A DNA stretch of 64,000 nucleotides from Atherix ibis (Eukaryota > Arthropoda > Insecta > Diptera > Athericidae). The notes beneath the pieces were generated by a model. The model worked only from the letters and a program-made list of their open reading frames with translations. It did no database searches and was not told where the DNA came from. The position numbers were made by a program, and so were the translations under genes. The stretch lies in contig OY282607.1 in assembly GCA_958298945.1 (NCBI GenBank), positions 89,101,270 to 89,165,269 of the forward strand, given 5' to 3'. Shown in pieces: positions 22,743 to 34,240 of the stretch. Positions within the stretch are counted from its first letter, which is position 1. Every line of letters begins with the position of its first letter.

Positions 22743-25200
22743 TTAGTTAAAATTTACAGTAAAAATTTATAGTAAAAATTTATAGTAAAAATTTATAGTA
22801 AAACTTTATAGTAAAAATTTACAGTAAAAATTTACAGTAAAAATTTACAGTAAAAATTTACAGTAAAAATTTACAGTAAAAATTTACAGTAAAAATTTAC
22901 AGTAAAAATTTACAGTAAAAATTTACAGTAAAAATTTACAGTAAAAATTTACAGTAAAAATTTACAGTAAAAATTTACAGTAAAAATTTACAGTAAAAAT
23001 TTACAGTAAAAATTTACAGTAAAAATTTACAGTAAAAATTTACAGTAAAAATTTACAGTAAAAATTTACAGTAAAAATTTACAGTAAAAATTTACAGTAA
23101 AAATTTACAGTAAAAATTTACAGTAAAAATTTACAGTAAAAATTTACAGTAAAAATTTACAGTAAAAATTTACAGTAAAAATTTACAGTAAAAATTTACA
23201 GTAAAAATTTACAGTAAAAATTTACAGTAAAAATTTACAGTAAAAATTTACAGTAAAAATTTACAATAAAAATTTACAGTAAAAATTTACAGTAAAAATT
23301 TACAGTAAAAATTTACAGTAAAAATTTACAGTAAAAATTTACAGTAAAAATTTACAGTAAAAATTTACAGTAAAAATTTACAGTAAAAATTTACAGTAAA
23401 AATTTACAGTAAAAATTTACAGTAAAAATTTACAGTAAAAATTTACAGTAAAAATTTACAGTAAAAATTTATAGTAAAAATTTATAGTAAAAATTTACAG
23501 TAAAAATTTACAGTAAAAATTTATAGTAAAAATTTATAGTAAAAATTTACAGTAAAAATTTACAGTAAAAATTTACAGTAAAAATTTACAGTAAAAATTT
23601 ACAGTAAAAATTTACAGTAAAAATTTACAGTAAAAATTTACAGTAAAAATTTACAGTAAAAATGTACAGTAAAAATTTACAGTAAAAATTTACAGTAAAA
23701 ATTTACAGTAAAAATTTACAGTAAAAATTTACAGTAAAAATTTACAGTAAAAATTTACAGTAAAAATTTACAGTAAAAATTTACAGTAAAAATTTACAGT
23801 AAAAATTTACAGTAAAAATTTACAGTAAAAATTTACAGTAAAAATTTACAGTAAAAATTTACAGTAAAAATTTACAATAAAAATTTACAGTAAAAATTTA
23901 CAGTAAAAATTTACAGTAAAAATTTACAGTAAAAATTTACAGTAAAAATTTACAGTAAAAATTTACAGTAAAAATTTACAATAAAAATTTACAGTAAAAA
24001 TTTACAGTAAAAATTTACAATAAAAATTTACAGTAAAAATTTACAGTAAAAATTTACAGTAAAAATTTACAGTAAAAATTTACAGTAAAAATTTACAGTA
24101 AAAATTTACAGTAAAAATTTACAGTAAAAATTTACAGTAAAAATTTACAGTAAAAATTTACAGTAAAAATTTACAGTAAAAATTTACAGTAAAAATTTAC
24201 AGTAAAAATTTACAGTAAAAATTTACAGTAAAAATTTACAGTAAAAATTTACAGTAAAAATTTACAGTAAAAATTTACAGTAAAAATTTACAGTAAAAAT
24301 TTACAGTAAAAATTTACAGTAAAAATTTACAGTAAAAATTTACAGTAAAAATTTACAGTAAAAATTTACAGTAAAAATTTACAGTAAAAATTTACAATAA
24401 AAATTTACAGTAAAAATTTACAGTAAAAATTTACAGTAAAAATTTACAGTAAAAATTTACAGTAAAAATTTACAGTAAAAATTTACAGTAAAAATTTACA
24501 GTAAAAATTTACAATAAAAATTTACAGTAAAAATTTACAGTAAAAATTTACAGTAAAAATTTACAGTAAAAATTTACAGTAAAAATTTACAGTAAAAATT
24601 TACAGTAAAAATTTACAGTAAAAATTTACAGTAAAAATTTACAGTAAAAATTTACAGTAAAAATTTACAGTAAAAATTTACAGTAAAAATTTACAGTAAA
24701 AATTTACAGTAAAAATTTACAGTAAAAATTTACAGTAAAAATTTACAGTAAAAATTTACAGTAAAAATTTATAGTAAAAATTTATAGTAAAAATTTACAG
24801 TAAAAATTTACAGTAAAAATTTATAGTAAAAATTTACAGTAAAAATTTACAGTAAAAATTTACAGTAAAAATTTACAGTAAAAATTTACAGTAAAAATTT
24901 ACAGTAAAAATTTACAGTAAAAATTTACAGTAAAAATTTACAGTAAAAATTTACAGTAAAAATTTACAGTAAAAATTTACAGTAAAAATTTACAGTAAAA
25001 ATTTACAGTAAAAATTTATAGTAAAAATTTACAGTAAAAATTTACAGTAAAAATTTACAGTAAAAATTTACAGTAAAAATTTACAGTAAAAATTTACAGT
25101 AAAAATTTACAGTAAAAATTTACAGTAAAAATTTACAGTAAAAATTTACAGTAAAAATTTACAATAAAAATTTACAGTAAAAATTTATAGTAAAATTTTC
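22743..25200 (+). repeat. 13-bp tandem satellite, about 189 units
   Basis: Unit CAGTAAAAATTTA repeated almost without interruption for about 2.45 kb. Most units are identical; common variants are TATAG for TACAG and CAATA for CAGTA, plus one ATG for ATT near 23664. The unit is an imperfect palindrome (GTAAAAATTTAC). Two copies of the same variant cluster (TATAG twice, CAG twice, TATAG) occur at 23461-23535 and 24761-24835, exactly 1300 bp or 100 units apart. The right edge grades into TTTTCGGTAATAATT-like units, the form dominating the second array at 28.7-30.3 kb. Confidence 0.97.
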
Positions 25201-25377
25201 GGTAATAATTATCTCTTAAAAATTTTTGGTAAAATATATATTTTTATGGTTACAATTTTAAAATTCTGGAAATTATTTTGAAAGTGGTAGCTGAGCATTT
25301 TTTTCAGAAAGAATATCTTCTCTCATAACTCAAAATCCATAAGCATCACTATTTTAGGTTCAGAAATCGTAAACAAT

Positions 25378-25500
25378 ATTTTTAATATAATAGCTTAACT
25401 GGCAATAAAATTAAAAATAAATGAATTTTTCTCAAAAAAATATAAATCGGCACATGGCATTTTACCAAAAAAAAGGAACAAATTTCAACGGAATGAAAAC
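25378..25500 (+). repeat. Right flank of satellite array, direct repeat copy 2
   Basis: Diverged direct copy of the left flank at 22646-22742 in the same order, separated by short insertions. See that entry. Confidence 0.45.
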
Positions 25501-28500
25501 AATTTAAAATTGAACGGAATTTGGAAAAAAAACCAACGTAAATTATTCGCCAAAATTATCCCCTATTCCATAATTTAACTATAATTAATAATAATTAATG
25601 TCTTCCCATGGTTCGATATTGAATCAAATTTGTTATTGCCAAAAGACTTGACGATACAGTTGGACGCTTATGAAAATTCATATTACATAAAAAAGGGTAT
25701 CAGTCGCTAATATGGAGTATTGCGGGAGAGGGGAGGGATGTGTAACTGCTGTTTGGGGCGGCTATTAAAATAATTACCAGCACACAAAAATGGATTTGGA
25801 TGAGCTGGTTTCCGCTCCAGGAATACGATGTAGTCAGCTTAATCGATCCTTAATCGTGTTTATGGTAGCGTATTTTAAGGCGAATTCCAATTCCGCACTA
25901 GCCAGACGGTTGTCATGCCATAAAGTGATTATTTCTTGGAAATTGACGCTTGCGTTTTGTGTATTCTTGCTAAAGATTTCCCTTCTATCAGTCACCTAGA
26001 GGATCAACAAACATTTATCAAACAAGATTCACTGTTTGAGGTCTGAAATCTCATTCATCGCTCATATCGAAAAAGGTTGTAGTGTTCTTACTATACGATC
26101 CACACTAGATACTCAATCAGTCAACCAATTCCTTAATTCTCCAATCAGTCAGGTTGTAAGTTAGTTACATATTGTAGTTGGTTAGTAAATATACACAAAA
26201 ATAACCGATTTGATGATCATAACTTAATGAATTTATAATTGGACGGTCATTAGCAGAGAATACCCCAACTGAGCTTGTTGGCTTGTTTGTTCGTTTCTTC
26301 TTCTGATCAATGTTCTTCTCAAACGAGATTCAAGTGATCGACAAAATTTTTTTTGCCATCGTTCCGCAGCCCCTGGGAATAGACGTCTCCGAATTGTCTT
26401 TTGATCGACCTTGGCAAGTATCGGTCTATCCTATGTACCCATACCAAGCTAGACTTCCATCCAATTTTTTGCCACACTTTTTTTCTTCTAATGACTGCCT
26501 CAAAACATGATTTAATCTTATTAGTCATTTTGATTCGTCATTAGTTAACAAGTAATTGAAATCGGCTAAGTAATTTATTAAAATTATTCCTAGCTTTTTC
26601 GGAGTTGTTTTAAGCCTTTAGGTTTTCGTTTGTTCTATAAGATAGAACTACCGACAAAAAATGTCTAATAAAAAAAAATTTTATTTTGAAAAAAAATTCA
26701 TTGTCGATTTAGTTGAAGGCACTTTAAAATTTTAAGTCGTTATACTTTGAGTGTTTGTATATCAAAAATATGTGAAATTAAAATAAAAGAAGAAAAAAAA
26801 ACAACATCTACAAACAAAAGAACTTATTAGCTACGTAAGGTAAACGTAACGTAGAGTAGAGAAATGATAGAAAGCTGAAAAGATCTTCTTTAGATAAAAA
26901 TCGAAAATTCCAAACACTCCATTGTCAGCAAATGGATAGAGTTGGAGAAATTAAAAATGTACACAAAACCGGGTGAGATCAATTAAAATGCCAACGCCAA
27001 CCAAATATTTTCGTTTGACTCCTTGAGAAACACTGATACCCACTCGTATTAACATATCGGAATTGCCTACCTGCTGTTCGAAGCAACAGTCTTCCGACGA
27101 CGGAATCTATCCACAAATCAACATGTTGACCAGTTGGATACCGAAAAATGCAGACTCTCTGGAAGGATGACTGGTTGGGATAAAACGATGGATAGTTGGG
27201 TATATGGTTAAATGATTAAATGGATGGATGGTTGGATGGATGGCGTGGTCCAAATGTGTGCACATCAAACAAAAACTGTGATAAGAGCAAAGCCAACACT
27301 TGAAAATTCGTCTGGTTTCCAGGCAACAGTTCTGAAATCGACGATTTCATTTACTTGGGATTGTTGAATTCATTTGCTTTAGTTTCGGTATAATTTGCTT
27401 TGTTTGTGTTTAAGTATAATCAAAAAACTGAAAATCACATTAGAATTCAAAGGCGAGAACACACATTTTACTTGTATTTTAGCGGCCACCTACTAGGCTT
27501 TTTTATGTTCACCTGTTTCCTGCCATGTCACGTCATGATACCATTACGAACCAACACATTTAGAAATATGGCTGTGCAACACCAAATTCACCATCCCACC
27601 ATATTCGTAACATCACTATTTTTGCATAAATTAATCATTAAAATACTCACGTTCATATACGACTGTATCCTAAAAGTGCATACTAAATTTTTCCGATTCT
27701 ATATTATTCTCTAAAGATGCATTACAATAAATTCACAAAATATCCTTGATAATCTGTTCTCAGATTTTAATAATTTAATACAATAAAAACTTTTTTTTTC
27801 GCCTTGCAAAAGTTGTCAATAAATGCTTGATAATATTTTCTAAGAGATGGCGTTAAGGTAAGTAGAGATTCATTGACAGAATCTCGCACTAATATTTGGT
27901 TTTTAATTGAGTAATACTTAAATTTTTGAATAATTTTTTCAGTAATAAGATCGAATGCATTCATGAACCTTTCCATCGTTAGACCAAAGATTTCGATTGC
28001 ACTTGTTTCGAATTTTCTTTTACTGATTCGAATTTAGTTCTGTTTCGCATAACTTCCATCGATTACCATCTTTCAGTCCTAGACTTAGGGACTATAATCA
28101 ATACTTACAAAACTAGCTAGTTTTTGTAGTTTACATGCACAAATATGGGTTCAACCAGAAGCAACGAAAACTTATGGACGCGGCATACGGGGGTAGCACT
28201 GGGAAGAGCACAGGACTGAACCTGAAGCTAAATCTGACTCTTCTGACGGCGCCTTATGCATTTTAATGAGATACGCATTTACATGATTTTTCCATAAATT
28301 ATTGTTTTTTTTACATATGAATATCTCGTAGGGCCCAGGGGGTCTATCGATATTTCTTTTTTCTTCATTAATATTGGTTTTTTTTTATGTTCGGCGACTC
28401 CGTATACTAAAAATGGGAAGATACAACCTTGAACATACTTCATTGCAGCTACTGCTCATACGATGCCCACAAACCTATACTGCACTCACTGTGCACAACT

Positions 28501-28714
28501 GTAACAATGATCTACCCAGAAATACCCAAAACTATAGTCAGTCTAGCATTATGCATACTAATCGATTAGCATCGATAGAGTTGCAATTGGAATTGAAATT
28601 AGAAGATATGCAATGCAATTTTTCGCATGTGCATATTTTTATAAGTAAGTAAATTTTACTAAAAGAAATAAAAACAAAAAAGACAATGAGGAAAAATTTA
28701 ATATATTGAAAAAT
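25501..28714. other. Non-coding stretch between the two satellite arrays
   Basis: No gene or element motif recognised. Open frames of up to 104 codons (plus 27400-27714, plus 28374-28652, minus 26319-26528) have no known domain. A TGGATGG-type minisatellite lies at 27220-27243. The minus frame at 26319-26528 (KKVWQKIGWKSSLVW near its start) sits in a less A/T-rich patch and might be a repeat remnant; I could not name it. Confidence 0.35.
27220..27243. repeat. Short GGAT minisatellite
   Basis: Tandem TGGA/TGGT units in TGGATGGATGGTTGGATGG, with related looser copies upstream from 27188. Confidence 0.8.
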
Positions 28715-30335
28715 ATTTATAGCAACAATTTACAGTAAAAATTTACAGTAAAAATTTATTTATAGTAGAAGTTTGTAGTAGAAATTTATAGAAGAAATTT
28801 ACAGTAGAAATTTATAGTAGAAATTTACAGTAAAAATTTACAGTAAAAATTTACAGTAAAAATTTACAGTAAAAATTTACAGTAAAAATTTACAGTAAAA
28901 ATTTACAGTAGAAATTTACAGTAAAAATTTACAGTAAAAATTTACAGTTAAAATTTACAGTAGAAATTTACAGTGGAAATGTACAGTGGAAATTTACAGT
29001 AAAAATTTACAGTAGTACTTTACATTAGAAATTTACAGTAGAAATTTACAGTAAAAATTTACAGTAAAAATTTATAGTAAAAATTTACCGTACAAATTTA
29101 TAGTAAAAATTTTGCAGTAAAAATTTTCTGTAAAAAATTTCGGTCAATATTTTCGGTAAAAATTTCGTTAAATATTATCGATAAAAATTTTTGAAAAAAG
29201 GTTCGGTAAAAATTCACAGTAAAGTTTTCGGTAATAATTTTCTGTGAAAAATGTTTATTTAATTTTTCGGTAATAATTTTTGGAAAAAGTTTCCATAAAA
29301 ATTGTTGGTGTAAATTTTCGGTAAAAATATCCGTTTAAAATGTTCGGTAAAAATTTTAGGTGAAAATATTCGGTAAAAATGTTCGGTAAAAATGTTCGAT
29401 AAAAATGCTCGGTAAAAATGTTCATTAAAAATGTTCCGTAAAAATGTTCCGTAAAAATGTTCCGTAAAAATGTTCAGTAATAATTTTTGGAAAAGTTTCG
29501 GTAAAAATTTTTGGTAAAAATTCTTGGTAAAAATTCCTGGTAAAAATTTTTGGTGGAAATTTTCGGTAAAAATTTTTGGTAAAAATTTTCGATAAAATGC
29601 TCGGTAAATATGTTCGGTAAAAATTTTTGGTAAAAATTTTCGGTAAAAATTTTCGGTAAAATTTTTCGGTAAAAATTTGCGGTAAAAATTTTCGGTAAAA
29701 ATGTTCCGTAAAAATGTTCGATAATAATTTTTGGAAAAATTTTTTGGTAAAAATTGCTGGTAAAAATTCTTGGTAAAAATTTATGGGGGAAATTTTCGCT
29801 GCTAATTTTCTGCAAAAATGTTGGTAAAAATTTTCGGTAAAATGCTATGTAAATATGTTCGGTAAAAATTTTCGGTAAAAATGTTCCGTAAAAATTTTCG
29901 ATAATAATTTTTGGAAAAATGTTTTGGTAAAAATTTCTGGTAAAAATTCTTGGTAAAAATTTAAGGGGGAAATTTTCGCTGCTAATTTTCTGCAAAAATG
30001 TTGGTAAAAATTTTCGGTAAAATGCTCTGTAAATATGTTCGGTAAAAATTTTCGGTTAAAATTTTCCGTAAAAATTTTCGATAATAATTTTTGGAAAAAT
30101 GTTCCGGCAAAAATTGCTGCTAAAAATTCTTGGTAAAAACTTATGGGGGAAATTTTCGCTGCTAATTTTTTGCAAAAATGTTGGTAAAAATTTTCGGTAA
30201 AAATTCTTGGTACAAATTTTCGGTAAGAATTTTCCGTAAAAATTTTCGGTAATAATTTTCTGTAAAAATTTTCGGTCAAAATTGTCTGTAAAAATTGTAG
30301 GAATTTGCAGTAAAAATGTTCACTAAAAGTTGTTC
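28715..30335 (+). repeat. Diverged 13-bp satellite array with 180-bp higher-order repeat
   Basis: The array starts with CAGTAAAAATTTA units (to about 29090), then shifts to TTTTCGGTAAAAA and related units. From about 29700 a longer unit appears: the block TTATGGGGGAAATTTTCGCT recurs at 29781, 29961 and 30141, exactly 180 bp apart, with the surrounding 180 bp nearly identical. The minus strand stays open for 173 and 144 codons across the array (29474-29995, 29845-30279) because the diverged unit carries few stops in that direction. The peptide simply repeats an FLPKIFTENFYRK-like 13-residue pattern and is not treated as a gene. Confidence 0.93.
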
Positions 30336-33300
30336 GGGAAAATTGCAGATTATTTTAGGACGATAAACATTAATTTTTCAATTTATTTGCTTAAATTTTT
30401 AATTTTCAACTTTTTAAATTTTATATTTAATTTTATGTTGAAATAGTTTTTAGTTTATTTATCCATTCAATAATTACAATAAAATTATGAAAAATTCTGT
30501 TTTGATAGTATTTTAACAAATATTTCTGATATAATCAATTTAAGTAATAATATTTTCAGAAAATACGTTAATGAACCAAATTTTTTAATTGCTAAAAAAC
30601 TTTTTTAATCAAAGAAAAAAAATTAATTTATATAAACTGAATATTCATTAGTCTTTTTTTGTGGTATTACAATTGAACAAAACTATAATTCATTATAATA
30701 TCGAAATTAAATTAATTTTATTTATAAATGGAATTCTCATTCGACTCATTATGGAAATGCATTTATTCCACATCCGAGTTGCATAATTACAAACACCCAC
30801 TCCGGATCACTTCTACGATAGATATGGAGTCACGTATTCTATTTGCAGGATGTTTTCCTGTTTCTGTACACAGTTTATATTGGTACTCATAAGTTATTAT
30901 CTCTAATAAACAGTATCAATAATTTGTTAAATTTTTGTAAACAACAAAAAATTGCCAGGGAAGAAAGAATTTTTATTTTATAAAATGGCATGAATAAAAT
31001 TTCTTTCGATTGTGCTTGCAGATTTGGTCAGATTTTCATGTTTCTGATTTATTATTTAATTGGTAATGAATCCAGTATAGTGCATATTACACAATATTAG
31101 TCAGTTTAATCCACTTGGACAATATTTTTTCCAATAAAAGTTGTACTTCCACTAGCCTATCAACTAATTATAAAGTATCCTCAATGGTGTCCCATCCTTT
31201 TGGGGAGGGTGTACATTAAAATGCTCTGAAAAATTAATTATTGTTGTGAAATATTTTGTTATACAAATTATTTATTATAATTGAATTTTAATTTTGTGTC
31301 CACATTCAATCACAATATTGCAATATGCAAAACGAATCACAAAACCAAAATTGCACTTGTTTTAAAAACGAAAATGGCAGTGCATTATCGTTAAAGTTAA
31401 GAGGTGGGTTCAATGACAATCCCTTAGCACTTTTACTCCAGAACTTAAGCTGTATTGGATAATTATAAAAGTACAATTGAAATAATTTAAATTTTTTTTT
31501 GTTGATAAATTTTATCTTAAATTATTGAATATTTTTAAGAGTTGGAAAACGTGCGAAATTTTTGGGGACCATGTGCAATATTTTAATATCTAAGAAGATT
31601 TTTTAAAGTTATTCTATTAAAAACATATTTCCTTGATAAATATTAAGGAAAATATATTTGTATAAGTGTAAATAAGAAATATTTATTTACTACTTTAGGA
31701 GAAGAATAGAAACGATAACGAGTGACTATGAATTGGTAAGCATTCTGAAGCTTTGGCAGTAGAATTTTGGTTCCTTCAGTATACTCTCGTAATTATATCA
31801 CCAATAAAAGTGAATATATTGAACTAGTAACGATATATATTAAATAAGAAAAAAATTACTTAAAAATCAGCATTGATGATACTTTCAGCAAGGATAGTCA
31901 GAAAAAGGTCCATGCCAATAATATCTTCCCTAATCGCGCACCTCATGCTTTTGCGCTTTATGCATCGACCATGTTCAGATTTTCACATAAGAGAAGCTGA
32001 ATGTATTTTTTATGATAATGAGTATAATTACGTAAATGTCATTAATTTAGTTTGACCAGTACCTGTTTTGGTTGCTGAAGATGACAGTCAAACTATGAAG
32101 GAACGTACGATTATCATGCCAAAGGGGATTTGATAAATTTCGTAGACTGGCCCGGAGTTCTTATTCGTTCCTCTCTGATTATGCATATGCATATACATAA
32201 AGATAGTTATAATCATTAATACAAAGCGGGTTAGTTGAATTTATAGAGTGGCCCAAAGACATTCATAGCTGCGGTCCTACATAAGCCAAGAAACACTATG
32301 AACAGGTGAGCAGAACTAAGTTCCAACTCTACTAGTCTGGAGAGATTTTTCTGACAAAAACACCATATTAATCTCAAGTTTTAAATTAATGCCAACTTAG
32401 TTATAATGATTTTTTGTTTGTTAAGAATTCTTTTAAAAAAAAAAATTGTTTGTGGTCTTTTTACCAAGATTTCCCGACCTGAAGTCTACTGGATCAGCTC
32501 CGATTTTATTGTTGGTTTAATGTACAAGCAAACCTTTAGTTTGTCAAATTGAGACTGTGTAACTTTGGAATCAAGACGGGTATATGCCTTTGGGGGATTA
32601 TTTGATTTTTTTCCAGCTTTGACATTAATGACAGTAATCATCATGGTAAGTAATGAAAAATTTTTGCAACAAGGAAACAACGTTGAAACGTTGTCATAAA
32701 AAGTGAAGAATTCAAAGATATTCCAAGTAGCTAAAGGAAAAAAAATTCATTCTGATTACAGTAAGACTGATCCACCCTTTATCAGAATACCTAATTTTAA
32801 TAGGGAATATATGGTTATGAGTGGAAATTTTTTTTTATGTATAAAATTATTGAGTCTTTTCCAAATTATTGAGTCGTTGAGCGATAATAATGGTAATAAA
32901 ATTGTACGAAAATAATTACAATAAGTTATCTACCATAAATCCGTATATAGACAAAAGCAAAAGATATATTTTTAGTTGGGGTTCAGTTTTAGTTAAGTTT
33001 TGGCATAGTTTTTTTGTTATTTCTTTTAGTAAAGCAGTAGTCACTGTGAAGAGGAAGTCACCACCAATTGAACTTTAATGAAGGCACTTTAACAGGTGAC
33101 GCCCGAAGCAAGTGATTTTTCAAAAAGAATTCCAAAAACGATTAACGTCATGGTATTCTACCATAAAATTTATAAAATATTATTTCATGATAAGAACGAA
33201 TATAATTTCTCATTCACGATTTAATTACAGATAAAATCACAATAACAACAGGAACAGCAACAGATCGTCCGTCGAGAGCAATGTGTGTAGACGATATCGG

Positions 33301-33489
33301 AAAGGCTTCGATTAATTTAAAAAAAAAGTTATTTAATTATTTGCATACAATATATAAAATAGCTGAGGCAAGTTTCGGGGTCAACTATATAGCGCCATGA
33401 CAGTAAGGGCATTTGGCGGCATCATTTTACGGGTGGGCCTTTTTCCCAGTTTACATAATAAAAGTGGTTGCACGTAACTTGGAGGGAGC
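30336..33489. other. AT-rich non-coding stretch
   Basis: No gene or element motif seen. Short frames (60 to 70 codons at 31873, 32486, 32703 and 32890) overlap each other or end in low-complexity sequence and are not called. Confidence 0.4.
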
Positions 33490-34240
33490 AAATATATTTG
33501 GTGTCCTAAAATTCACACAATATTTGAAGTTTGCATAATTTATGCGGTGATTGCCAACAAAAACAGAAACCAACGTGACAGTTGACAGTTCAGGGTTTTT
33601 AAAAATGGAGCCCTACACGAAAGAAGAACGCGTTTTTATTGTTGAGCAAAATTTTAAAAATAATGAAGATTTGTCAGGTACAGTTTTCAATTTTCGTACA
33701 AAATTAATTTTCCCATAGTTTGCAATTTTCGATATTGAATACTGGCCATCCAAATTATCTAAGCAGTTCATGAGACTAATGCTGAGAGTCCAGGAACATC
33801 ATCACCGTGGTCATGCTTACAAAGTTCAATTGCCTCAAGAACTGATGCCTACTGAGCACGCACAGTAAATGGAGTACGTTAAATGAATTATGGAACCACA
33901 ACAAGTAGATGGTCACTTATCTAGTCGATAGTTTGAGGCTCATTTGTTAATCGACAAAATTGTTGCATTTGGGGTTCAGAAAAGCCACATGTGATTGTTG
34001 AGAAATAAATGCGTCCACAACGTGTCACTGTTTGGTGCGGATTTTAGGCTGGACGCATAGTTAATGATGCCCACTAACGCGACATGATAATCAAGCTCGT
34101 TGTGCCTAAATTGCAAGATATGGAAGAAGATGACATGTGGTTTCAACAAGACGGTGCCATATGCCATACAGCCGGATACACAATGCATTACTGCTTCTTG
34201 CATGAAGTTTGTGACAATCCTTCGAAATGGTTAAATTTTG
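33490..34240 (+). pseudogene. Family C (D,D41D) transposase remnant
   Basis: At 33605 the frame opens with MEPYTKEERVFIVEQNFKNN, aligned with the family C N-terminus, then loses frame. Near 33925 FEAHLLIDKIVAFGVQKSHM is a decayed first-Asp segment. Near 34130 DDMWFQQDGAICHTAG keeps the second catalytic Asp. The third Asp region is missing; similarity fades by about 34235. The upstream untranslated part resembles that of the 13.2-kb copy (GACAGTTGACAGTTCAGGG near 33578). Confidence 0.6.

Noticed and set aside
22743..25200. CRISPR-like look of a long regular repeat
   Set aside because: The 13-bp units are directly contiguous with no spacers; it is a satellite in a eukaryotic sequence.
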